5,461 nucleotides of DNA from CAYOVG01 sp964407285 (GTDB lineage Bacteria; Desulfobacterota; Syntrophobacteria; Syntrophobacterales; Syntrophobacteraceae), in contig CAYOVG010000416.1 of assembly GCA_964407285.1 (NCBI GenBank), forward strand, positions 1-5,461, read 5' to 3'. Position numbers and translations under genes: made by a program. Positions within the stretch are counted from its first letter, which is position 1. Each line of letters starts with the position of its first letter. Of the stretch, positions 1 through 5,461 are shown piece after piece. The notes under the pieces are model-generated. The model did no database searches and was not told the DNA's origin. It worked only from the letters and a program-made list of their open reading frames with translations.

Positions 1-1
1 C

Positions 2-676
2 TCCTACATCTCCGACACCATGTTCAGGATCACCTTCCCGACGTTCTCGAAGCTGCAAGGGGACCCCGACAGCCTCAGGAGCAGCTATCTCAAGACGCTC
101 CAGTTCGTCTCCCTGCTCGCTATTCCCGCTTCCGCCGGCATAGCCCTGATCGCCCCGGAATTGGTCCGGGTCGTGTACGGGGCAAAGTGGATGCCCATGG
201 TGGACAGCGTGCGCGTCCTGTGCATCTTCGGAATGATACGGGCGATCGTGTCGATCGGCGGCGGACTTTTCCAGGGTGTGGGCAAGCCGCAGTACCTGAC
301 CTACGTGAGCCTTGTGCAACTCATCATCATGGCGGCCATCATCTACCCGCTCACCACGCGCTACTGGATACTCGGCACGAGCGTGGCGGTAGTGGCGCCG
401 ATGCTCGTCGTCCAGGGTTGGGCCATGGTGAAGACGGCTCAAATAGTAAGAGAAAAGCTGCGGACGATAATGAAGCTCATCGCCGTGCCCACGGTGGGTT
501 CGCTGGCGATGGCCCCCGTCATCCATCTCGCCAAATACTACTTCAATTTTGAAGCTTCCGCGCCTTTGCTGGCTTTGTACGTGTTCCTCGGGGTCGTCAC
601 CTACTCCTCGGCCATCCTTCTGCTGGACAGGAAAACGTACAGGGAGGCCGGGAGGCTGGTTCGATCGCTCAGATAG
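2..676 (+). CDS. Wzx-type polysaccharide flippase, C-terminal half (5' truncated by window edge)
   Basis: This is the C-terminal part of an inner-membrane lipid-linked oligosaccharide flippase of the MOP/MVF superfamily (polysaccharide biosynthesis protein, WzxC/RfbX-like). Such proteins move undecaprenyl-PP-linked repeat units from the cytoplasmic to the periplasmic face. The frame is open back to base 2, so the Met codon at base 20 is almost certainly internal: 224 residues are visible, about half the usual length for the family. Counting from that Met, a family-typical 'FPTFSKLQGD' segment lies at residues 6-15. Next come a hydrophobic segment at about 26-46, a Y-G-x-K-W motif at 53-57 of the kind seen in WzxC-like exporters, and further probable membrane segments near 65-84, 92-110, 115-137, 150-172 and 181-202. 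A short basic cytoplasmic tail follows. The stop is TAG at 674-676, and the next gene starts 21 bases later. The substrate cannot be read from sequence. Family assignment is strong; the Wzx label is inferred from the neighbouring glycosyltransferases. Confidence 0.87.
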   Translation, partial: SYISDTMFRITFPTFSKLQGDPDSLRSSYLKTLQFVSLLAIPASAGIALIAPELVRVVYGAKWMPMVDSVRVLCIFGMIRAIVSIGGGLFQGVGKPQYLTYVSLVQLIIMAAIIYPLTTRYWILGTSVAVVAPMLVVQGWAMVKTAQIVREKLRTIMKLIAVPTVGSLAMAPVIHLAKYYFNFEASAPLLALYVFLGVVTYSSAILLLDRKTYREAGRLVRSLR

Positions 677-697
677 GGGGAGAGGAGAGATACGACT

Positions 698-1666
698 ATG
701 TTCTACAGTATCGTCATACCTTCTTACAACAGGGCGGACCTGCTGATGGGACTGCTCGACAGCCTGGAGAGAATCGTCATTCCGGAAGACGTCCGGTGGG
801 AAGTGGTGGTCGTGGACAACAACTCCACCGACTCGACTCGTGAGAAGGTGCAGGCGTTCCTCGATACCGGGAGTCTTCCACTGCGCTGTTTCATCGAGAC
901 CAACCAGGGATCGTCCCACGCCAGGAACAGGGGCGTGAAGGAGGCGAGGGGGGACATCATCGCCTTCCTGGACGACGACGAGATCGCCGATGAATCGTGG
1001 CTGCAGGCGCTGCACCGCGGGTTCGAGCGCCACGGGTGCGCCGGAATAGGCGGCAGGGTTGTGGCGAAATGGGTTTTTCCGATACCCGGCTGGTATACCA
1101 CTGAGGGACCGTACCGCATCGTGGGGCCGACCGCGGAGTACGACCTGGGCGATGAATGGCTGCGGTACTCTGTCGGGATGCAGATGCCGGTTACCGCCAA
1201 TTTCTCCGTGAGAAGGGAGTGTTTCGAAAAGTACGGATACTTCCGCACGGACATGGGGCCGGTAGGCGACGACTACATCATGGGGGAGGATGCCGAGTTT
1301 TGCATGCGGCTGGTCAAGGGCGGCGAGAAGCTCGTCTACTCCCCTGAAGTCCTCACCTACAATATCGTCCATAGGGACAGGGTCTCGAAGCAGTACTGCA
1401 AACGCTACCACTTTCGTTTCGGAAGAGTCACGGCGCAATTTTTCGAGGCGAAGGAAAGCACACGCATGTACTGGGGCATCCCCCGGTACCTCTTCAGGGA
1501 GTATGTCGAAACCCTCCTTCTGTGGGCGACTTCGCCGTTCAACGGAAAGCGCCGGACGGGGTTTTACTATCGCCTCAAGCTGAGCCGGATAGCCGGTGAG
1601 ATCTACGAGCACGTCCGGAGGCGAATCCGCAAGCGCGCCGGGGGGAGCGTGGCGCTCCAGGAATGA
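698..1666 (+). CDS. Family 2 glycosyltransferase (GT-A fold)
   Basis: This 322-residue enzyme probably transfers a sugar from a nucleotide-sugar donor to the growing lipid-linked oligosaccharide on the cytoplasmic face. The N-terminal GT-A domain shows the GT2 series: 'SIVIPSYNRA' at residues 4-13, 'VVVVDNNSTDST' at 37-48 with D40, and 'NQGSSHARNRG' at 69-79. The metal-binding D-D-D is at 92-94 and a probable catalytic-base E-D at 197-198 (followed by 'AEFCMRL'). The second strand carries D-N-N rather than the commoner D-D-G, a known GT2 variant. No transmembrane segment is evident, but the C-terminus is strongly basic (residues 307-313 are nearly all Arg/Lys), which would suit peripheral membrane binding. 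ATG 698 is the first possible start after the in-frame stop of the flippase at 674-676, and a GAGGAG Shine-Dalgarno element at 682-687 precedes it. It is probably cotranscribed with both neighbours. Donor and linkage are unknown. Confidence 0.95.
   Translation: MFYSIVIPSYNRADLLMGLLDSLERIVIPEDVRWEVVVVDNNSTDSTREKVQAFLDTGSLPLRCFIETNQGSSHARNRGVKEARGDIIAFLDDDEIADESWLQALHRGFERHGCAGIGGRVVAKWVFPIPGWYTTEGPYRIVGPTAEYDLGDEWLRYSVGMQMPVTANFSVRRECFEKYGYFRTDMGPVGDDYIMGEDAEFCMRLVKGGEKLVYSPEVLTYNIVHRDRVSKQYCKRYHFRFGRVTAQFFEAKESTRMYWGIPRYLFREYVETLLLWATSPFNGKRRTGFYYRLKLSRIAGEIYEHVRRRIRKRAGGSVALQE
1644..1658 (+). repeat. Short GC-rich inverted repeat at the 3' end of the first GT2 gene
   Basis: GGAGCG (1644-1649) and CGCTCC (1653-1658) are perfect reverse complements around a 3-base loop, ending just before the TGA stop at 1664-1666. 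No T-run follows, so it does not look like an intrinsic terminator. It could simply reflect GC-rich coding sequence, or could form a small mRNA hairpin between two cotranscribed genes. The repeat is directly visible; any function is speculative. Confidence 0.3.
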
Positions 1667-1684
1667 ATGATTAACCCGAAGCCC

Positions 1685-1689
1685 GGAGG
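1685..1689 (+). promoter_or_regulatory. Ribosome binding site that fixes a GTG start
   Basis: GGAGG lies 6 bases upstream of GTG 1696, an optimal Shine-Dalgarno placement. The in-frame stop TAA at 1672-1674 leaves GTG 1696 as the first possible start. The alternative ATG at 1720 has no comparable purine-rich element, so the GTG is preferred. Confidence 0.8.
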
Positions 1690-1695
1690 CAACGC

Positions 1696-2652
1696 GTGTT
1701 ACTACCGGTATTGAAGCATATGAACGGTCCGCTCGTGAGCATAATCATTCCCACGTACAACAGGGCGCACTATGTCGGCGACGCCATCGAGAGCACCCTG
1801 GCCCAGACCTATCCGAACAAAGAGATCCTCGTCATCGATGACGGTTCGACGGACGGCACCCGCGGCCTGGTGGAAAAGTACCTGCCGCGCGTGCAGTACC
1901 ACCATCAGCCCAACAAGGGGGCCAGCGCGGCCCGCAACCTGGGTATTCGCCTGTCCCGAGGGGATTTCGTAGCCTTTCTGGATTCGGACGACAGGTGGCT
2001 TCCGGAAAAGATCTCCATGCAGGTGGAACTCCTCGAAAAACACCCCGCCGTGGGCATGGTGGGCTGTGGGGAACACTGCATCGACGCGCGAGGGGAGAGG
2101 TTCTGGACAGGCTATGCGCGCCCGAAGCTGGATGTGGAAAGCCTTATGATCCGCTGCACGGCGTTCGGCGGAGCATCCCGGCCGCTCATCCGGAGGGAAT
2201 GCTTCGACAAGGCGGGCCTTTTCGATGAAACCCTCTTCTTCAATGAAGACTGGGATATGTGGCTGCGGATCGCGAAGCATTACGAGATAAGGAATGTGCC
2301 GCAGCCCCTGATGGAGTGGCGGGCGCACGACACGCCCCGCCCCCGGAGGGCGATGGAGTTCCGTTTCGAGCAGACCCGGAGGGTCATAGAGCGGCACGTC
2401 ACCCGAGAGATGGACCGCAGGAAGGCCTACAGCTGGATGTTCTACGAATCGGCCAAGGTAGCGCTCTCGCAGGATCGAGACCGGAGGCGCTCCCTCAGCC
2501 ACCTGTTGATCTCCTACCGGCATTTTCCCCTGAAGGTGTGCCCCGAACACCAGAGAGTTCTACTCCTTCTGGAGAACGTACTTCCGGCGGAGGTTCTCGA
2601 GAAACTCGCCGGGTTGAAGCGCAAACTGAAAGCCATCGGAAAGGGGCGATAA
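1696..2652 (+). CDS. Family 2 glycosyltransferase (GT-A fold), GTG start
   Basis: This is a second GT2 enzyme, 318 residues, expected to act on the cytoplasmic face in assembly of the same lipid-linked glycan. The core motifs are near consensus: 'VSIIIPTYNRA' at residues 14-24, 'ILVIDDGSTDGT' at 44-55 with D48/D49, and 'NKGASAARNLG' at 73-83. The metal-binding D-S-D is at 96-98 and E-D at 184-185 within 'NEDWDMWLRIA', the usual catalytic-base region. The C-terminal third (from about 220) is rich in Arg and probably helical, ending in a basic tail at 308-318; no membrane span is evident. It resembles the preceding GT2 only in the conserved motifs, so the two are not a recent tandem duplication and probably add different sugars or make different linkages. 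The gene begins 29 bases after the previous stop, and its TAA ends one base before the next start. Donor sugar is not predictable from sequence alone. Confidence 0.95.
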   Translation: MLLPVLKHMNGPLVSIIIPTYNRAHYVGDAIESTLAQTYPNKEILVIDDGSTDGTRGLVEKYLPRVQYHHQPNKGASAARNLGIRLSRGDFVAFLDSDDRWLPEKISMQVELLEKHPAVGMVGCGEHCIDARGERFWTGYARPKLDVESLMIRCTAFGGASRPLIRRECFDKAGLFDETLFFNEDWDMWLRIAKHYEIRNVPQPLMEWRAHDTPRPRRAMEFRFEQTRRVIERHVTREMDRRKAYSWMFYESAKVALSQDRDRRRSLSHLLISYRHFPLKVCPEHQRVLLLLENVLPAEVLEKLAGLKRKLKAIGKGR

Positions 2653-2653
2653 C

Positions 2654-3937
2654 ATGAGGCGACGCGTCCTGTTCGTCGAAGCCAATATGGACGGCACGGT
2701 CGGCGGTTCGTACTACTGTCTCCTGGAGATAGTGAAGAGGATGGACAGGAACAGGTTTGAACCGCTTGTGTGCTTCCACGCGGACAATTATCTCGTGCCC
2801 GAGTTTTCGAAGCTTTGCCGTACGCTCGTTTTGAACAGGAGACGGGGGCTCGTGGCGTCGAAGGACCTGCCGGGCCTCTACGCGGCGGTGGCGGGGAAAC
2901 CCTTCGCCAGGGGGCTTGTCCATCTCTTCCAGCGCGGCTGGAACTTTATCGCGCATGCCGTACCCGAATTCCTGCAGGCGGTAAGGGTGCTCAGGAAGCA
3001 TGCGATAGACATCGTCCACCTGAACAACGCTCCTTCGGAATCCGGCTGGCTGCTCGCATCGGGGGCCACGAAGCGGCTGTGCGTCTCGCATCTGCGCGGC
3101 AACTGGAATCCCGCTCCCTTGCAGAAGTGGCTTCTGGGGTATTACGACGGGGTCATAGCGATTTCGGACTCCGTGGCCGGGTACGCGCGAAGGCAAAACC
3201 TGAACACGGAAAACTTCATCACCATTCACGACGGGATCGACATAGGAGCCGTAGAGAGGGCGAGAAGACGCGATCCGGGCGAGGTGAGGAAGGAACTCAT
3301 GCCCTCGTCCGGCATCGGGTTTCTCGTGGGGGTCGTGGGAAATCTGAAGGAGTGGAAGGGGCAACACATCGCCGTTGAAGCGATGAAGATCATTCGAGAG
3401 CGGCATTCGGACGTCGGATGCGTCCTCGTCGGCGGCGTCTCCGGCCTGGAAAGCGACAGGAAATACCATGAGCGCCTGCAGCGCATGGTGAGGGAGTACG
3501 GACTGGAAGATAGGGTCGTCTTCACGGGCTACAGGGAGGATGTTCCCGATATTGTTTCCGCCCTGGACGTGCTGGTGCATCCTTCGACGCTGCCGGAACC
3601 CTTCGGGCGGGCGATCCTGGAAGCCATGATCTTCTCGAAGCCGGTAATCGCCACTGCCCACGGCGGTCCCCTGGACATCATAGAAGACGGCGTCTCCGGT
3701 TTGCTCGTTTTGCCCGGCGACCCCACGGCCGTCGCGGACAAAATCGAACTTCTGAAGCTGCATCCCGAAAGGGCGGCAAAGCTGGGGCGAAATGCCGGAA
3801 CCAGGGTTGCGAGCCGTTTCGCCATTGAAAGCAATGTCTCTAGCATCGAACGGTTCTACGAAGCTCTCATTGCAGTGAACGAACTTGCCGCATTGCCCGG
3901 CTCAAGAAATTCGTACTCCGCAACCCGCAAATCCTGA
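2654..3937 (+). CDS. Family 4 glycosyltransferase (GT-B fold)
   Basis: This 427-residue retaining glycosyltransferase of the GT4 (RfaB/PssF-like) group has two Rossmann-type domains. The N-terminal acceptor domain opens with 'RVLFVEA' and a Gly-rich loop at residues 14-18 ('GTVGG'). It continues to 'DIVHLNN' at 119-125 and 'GVIAISDSVA' at 166-175. The C-terminal donor domain begins near 'VGVVGNLKEWKGQ' (225-237) and includes 'LVGGV' at 258-262 and 'VVFTGYREDVPDI' at 288-300. The family's E-x7-E nucleotide-sugar motif is at E315 and E323 within 'EPFGRAILEAM', followed by 'PVIATAHGGPLDIIEDG'. Length and motif order are normal and intact. A hydrophobic, aromatic stretch at about 84-110 could help the acceptor domain touch the membrane. 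ATG 2654 sits one base after the previous TAA, with a GGAAAGGGG purine run at 2638-2646 as ribosome binding site, suggesting translational coupling. The sugar transferred is unknown. Confidence 0.95.
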   Translation: MRRRVLFVEANMDGTVGGSYYCLLEIVKRMDRNRFEPLVCFHADNYLVPEFSKLCRTLVLNRRRGLVASKDLPGLYAAVAGKPFARGLVHLFQRGWNFIAHAVPEFLQAVRVLRKHAIDIVHLNNAPSESGWLLASGATKRLCVSHLRGNWNPAPLQKWLLGYYDGVIAISDSVAGYARRQNLNTENFITIHDGIDIGAVERARRRDPGEVRKELMPSSGIGFLVGVVGNLKEWKGQHIAVEAMKIIRERHSDVGCVLVGGVSGLESDRKYHERLQRMVREYGLEDRVVFTGYREDVPDIVSALDVLVHPSTLPEPFGRAILEAMIFSKPVIATAHGGPLDIIEDGVSGLLVLPGDPTAVADKIELLKLHPERAAKLGRNAGTRVASRFAIESNVSSIERFYEALIAVNELAALPGSRNSYSATRKS

Positions 3938-3938
3938 C

Positions 3939-3959
3939 CCCGATGCCTTTCAAATCGGG
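3939..3959 (+). repeat. Inverted repeat directly after the GT4 stop codon
   Basis: CCCGAT (3939-3944) and ATCGGG (3954-3959) are perfect reverse complements separated by a 9-base loop, beginning two bases after the TGA at 3935-3937. The stem is only 6 bp and is not followed by a T-run. It is at best a weak pause or 3'-end stabilising hairpin, not a canonical terminator. Confidence 0.35.
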
Positions 3960-4019
3960 AGTGTTCTAAACCCTGATGCAAGGACGAAGGACATACTCGG
4001 AAACAGAAAGACGACAGCT

Positions 4020-4062
4020 CAACCGGACCGGAGCATTCGACTGGTTGTGAGTCCACTTTTTT
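4020..4062 (+). terminator. Weak, atypical terminator-like stem-loop with a distant T-run
   Basis: CAACCGG (4020-4026) can pair with CTGGTTG (4041-4047), giving 7 bp with one G-T wobble around a 14-base loop. A run of six T's (4057-4062) follows, but about 9 bases separate it from the stem, whereas a canonical intrinsic terminator has the T-run immediately adjacent. Partial termination or attenuation before the last gene is possible; full termination is doubtful. Confidence 0.2.
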
Positions 4063-4095
4063 CGACAAGGTTCCCAGTACTTGCACTAACCTGAC

Positions 4096-4100
4096 AGGGA
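4096..4100 (+). promoter_or_regulatory. Ribosome binding site for the O-antigen ligase/polymerase gene
   Basis: AGGGA lies 6 bases upstream of ATG 4107. An in-frame TGA at 4092-4094 with no ATG, GTG or TTG between it and 4107 makes this the first possible start of the open frame. Confidence 0.75.
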
Positions 4101-4106
4101 CCGGCT

Positions 4107-5461
4107 ATGAAGCGAAAAGCGTTCGATTTTCCGTTTTATGTCCTCATGCTCTATCTGTTGTTCGATTATGCCAGGCCTCAGACGTTCATACCCGGCCTGG
4201 CGAGCCTCAGACTCGGCATGATTCTTCAGCTCGTCCTGCGGGCGGCGCTGATATTCCGCATCCGCATCCTGCGGTTCGATACGAAGCAGACGAAGCTGTT
4301 CGTGTGCCTCCTCGCTCTGATGGTCCTCCACGTGCCCATAGCACTGAACAATTACTTCGCGTTCCAGATGTGGAGGAGCATGACGCTCTACTTCATCGCC
4401 TACATGAGCTTCATCAATTTCGTGGATACGCAGATCAAGATCGAAAGATACGTGCGGTTCTGGATTCTCATCATCGTCGCGGCGGCGGTGGTGGGATTCA
4501 TCAACAGCGGAAAGATACCGAACTCATCCTTCATGGGAGATGAGAACGACTTCGCCCTGGTCATGAACATGGCGATACCATTTGCCTACTTTTCCGCCAT
4601 GCAGACCGAATCCCGTAAAATGAAGATCTTCTTTCTGCTGGCGGTCGGCGCTTTCATCGCGGCCAACGTCGCATCCGTGTCCCGGGGGGGCTTTCTCGGG
4701 TTGATCGTTGTCCTGGGTTACTGCTGGTACAGGACGCTCAAGAAAAACTTCGTTCTCGTAGTCGCTGCGGCGGCCATTGCGGTGGTGATCTTCATCTATG
4801 TCGCTCCCCAATTTGCACGGTACGGCAACGATTACTGGAGCCAGATGCAAACGATCAAGGAAGACAACGTGAAGCGCGGCACGGGGGCGGCGAGGTGGTA
4901 TTTCTGGAAAGTGGGCATGAGGATGTTCATGGACCACCCCATTTGGGGCGTGGGGCAGGGGAACTATCCATGGAACCTGGACGGCCGATATGAGGACCCC
5001 GGAGGATTCGGAGGGAAATACAGCAGAGGGCGTGTGGCGCATTCCATGTACGTGACGCTGCTTGCCGAATTGGGCATTGTAGGAACGATCATCGTATTTA
5101 TGATGATCTTCACCTGTATCAAAGATTTGCTGTTCATCCTGAGAATACAGAAAAATCCGTCTTTCAGGCGGGTCCAGCCCTATCTCTCGAAGGAGTGCAT
5201 GCGGCAACTGAAGTCGATGCAGTTCATTGCGCACGGAATTGTCGGCGCCTACGCGGGGTTTCTCGTAACCGGCTCGTTCCTGTCTGTGCTGTACTACCCG
5301 CATCTGTGGTATCTCTTCGGCCTTTCGGTCACCTGTAGAAAGGTCTTGGAAAGGAATATCCGGGAGTCGATCGTGCGGATACCTGCTCCGCAGCCCCAGA
5401 GCGGTTTTTCTCCGCTTCCGGAGCGAATGGCGGCTCCGGGGATTAGACCGCTTCGTGGGGG
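4107..5461 (+). CDS. O-antigen ligase/polymerase family membrane protein (Wzy_C domain), 3' end beyond window
   Basis: This polytopic inner-membrane protein has 451 codons visible with no stop before the window edge. Proteins with this domain either polymerise flipped repeat units (Wzy) or transfer glycan to lipid A core or another acceptor (WaaL-type). About ten or more hydrophobic segments are visible, roughly at residues 10-20, 33-50, 63-80, 92-106, 117-133, 147-165, 173-190, 194-209 and 214-233, then 313-343 and 372-408. A large hydrophilic loop spans about 234-312. Family hallmarks are 'GDENDFALVMNMAIPFAYF' at 144-162, S-R-G-G at 192-195, 'RWYFWKVGMRMFMDHPIWGVGQGNY' features at 263-287, and 'AHSMYVTLLAELG' at 311-323. 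R193, R263 and H312 are candidates for the Arg and His residues needed by WaaL/Wzy enzymes. The N-terminus carries 'FDYARPQTF' (19-27), which I have associated with a subset of O-antigen ligase-like proteins. The last ~25 visible residues are Pro-rich and hydrophilic. It completes a flippase, glycosyltransferase and polymerase/ligase set. Ligase versus polymerase cannot be decided here. Confidence 0.9.
   Translation, partial: MKRKAFDFPFYVLMLYLLFDYARPQTFIPGLASLRLGMILQLVLRAALIFRIRILRFDTKQTKLFVCLLALMVLHVPIALNNYFAFQMWRSMTLYFIAYMSFINFVDTQIKIERYVRFWILIIVAAAVVGFINSGKIPNSSFMGDENDFALVMNMAIPFAYFSAMQTESRKMKIFFLLAVGAFIAANVASVSRGGFLGLIVVLGYCWYRTLKKNFVLVVAAAAIAVVIFIYVAPQFARYGNDYWSQMQTIKEDNVKRGTGAARWYFWKVGMRMFMDHPIWGVGQGNYPWNLDGRYEDPGGFGGKYSRGRVAHSMYVTLLAELGIVGTIIVFMMIFTCIKDLLFILRIQKNPSFRRVQPYLSKECMRQLKSMQFIAHGIVGAYAGFLVTGSFLSVLYYPHLWYLFGLSVTCRKVLERNIRESIVRIPAPQPQSGFSPLPERMAAPGIRPLRG
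5400..5439 (+). repeat. Two adjacent short inverted repeats in the 3' part of the ligase/polymerase gene
   Basis: AGCGG (5400-5404) pairs with CCGCT (5412-5416) around a T-rich 7-base loop. Immediately after, CCGGAGC (5418-5424) pairs perfectly with GCTCCGG (5433-5439) around an 8-base loop. Both fall within the open reading frame, in the part encoding the Pro-rich tail. No T-run follows the second stem within the window. The pairing is visible; a role in RNA structure is only a possibility. Confidence 0.35.

Larger units (their letters stand above)
3938..4106. other. 169-base intergenic gap between the GT4 gene and the O-antigen ligase/polymerase gene
   Basis: This is the only sizeable non-coding stretch in the window; the other gene junctions are 1 to 29 bases. 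It holds two weak stem-loops, a T6 run at 4057-4062, and a Shine-Dalgarno element at its right end. A possible sigma-70 -35-like TCGACA at 4062-4067 is followed 17 bases later only by a poor -10 (ACTAAC at 4085-4090), so no promoter is claimed. Short open frames crossing it on both strands lack ribosome binding sites and recognisable protein motifs. Confidence 0.7.

Noticed and set aside
725..1767. An identical 12-base string (TACAACAGGGCG) at 725-736 and 1756-1767
   Set aside because: Both copies encode the conserved Tyr-Asn-Arg-Ala of the GT2 N-terminal motif. The identity follows from protein conservation and shared codon preference, and does not extend beyond the motif.
1702..2550. A 282-codon open frame on the - strand
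   Set aside because: It is wholly antisense to the second GT2 gene, whose motifs are intact; the antisense product has no recognisable domain.
2495..3763. A 422-codon open frame on the - strand
   Set aside because: It lies almost entirely opposite the intact GT4 gene and the end of the second GT2 gene, both with full family motifs. Its translation is low-complexity, rich in Arg, Pro, His and Gln, with no recognisable domain. It is a shadow of GC-rich third-position bias.
4070..4085. Possible sigma-54 promoter suggested by TTGCA at 4081-4085
   Set aside because: The -24 element is absent at the required spacing. The nearest GG (4069-4070) is two bases too far upstream, and the aligned hexamer matches TGGCAC poorly.
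3885..4094. A 69-codon + strand frame with a TTG start spanning the intergenic gap, and an overlapping 76-codon - strand frame (3856-4086)
   Set aside because: Neither has a recognisable protein motif, the TTG start has no ribosome binding site, and both overlap the end of the intact GT4 gene.
4524..5303. A 259-codon open frame on the - strand
   Set aside because: It is antisense to the O-antigen ligase/polymerase gene, whose + strand frame carries clear membrane segments and family motifs. The - strand translation is His-, Arg- and Pro-rich with no coherent fold signal.

Overview
The window is an interior slice of a surface-polysaccharide (O-antigen, capsule or exopolysaccharide) biosynthesis locus. 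Five genes lie head to tail on the + strand: the C-terminal half of a Wzx-type flippase (cut by the left edge), two family-2 glycosyltransferases, one family-4 glycosyltransferase, and an O-antigen ligase/polymerase-family membrane protein that is still open at the right edge. No RNA gene, mobile element, CRISPR array or confident promoter was found. No gene is supported on the - strand: its long open frames are shadows of GC-rich + strand genes.

The organism is most likely a Gram-negative bacterium with moderately high GC, judged by eye. A Wzx/Wzy-like pair flanking glycosyltransferases fits a diderm. AGG (Arg) and ATA (Ile) codons occur freely beside GC-ending codons. That recalls some deltaproteobacterial or Nitrospirota-like lineages more than a typical enteric or pseudomonad, but this is a weak hint and I cannot name a taxon.

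Layout: bases 2-676 flippase C-terminus; 698-1666 GT2; 1696-2652 GT2 with a GTG start; 2654-3937 GT4; 3938-4106 a 169-base gap with weak stem-loops; 4107 to the right edge, a polytopic Wzy_C-type protein. The first four genes are separated by only 21, 29 and 1 bases, so they are very probably one transcript. The gap before the fifth is the only real break, and no convincing terminator or promoter is visible in it.

Proposed joint function: the three glycosyltransferases add successive sugars to an undecaprenyl-diphosphate-linked oligosaccharide on the cytoplasmic face. The flippase moves the completed unit across the inner membrane. The last gene product then polymerises it or ligates it to an acceptor on the periplasmic face. 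The initiating phosphoglycosyltransferase, chain-length regulator and export genes are not in the window. The families are conventional. I see no clear evidence of a previously undescribed system; the points worth a second look are the exact role of the last gene and the structured gap before it.
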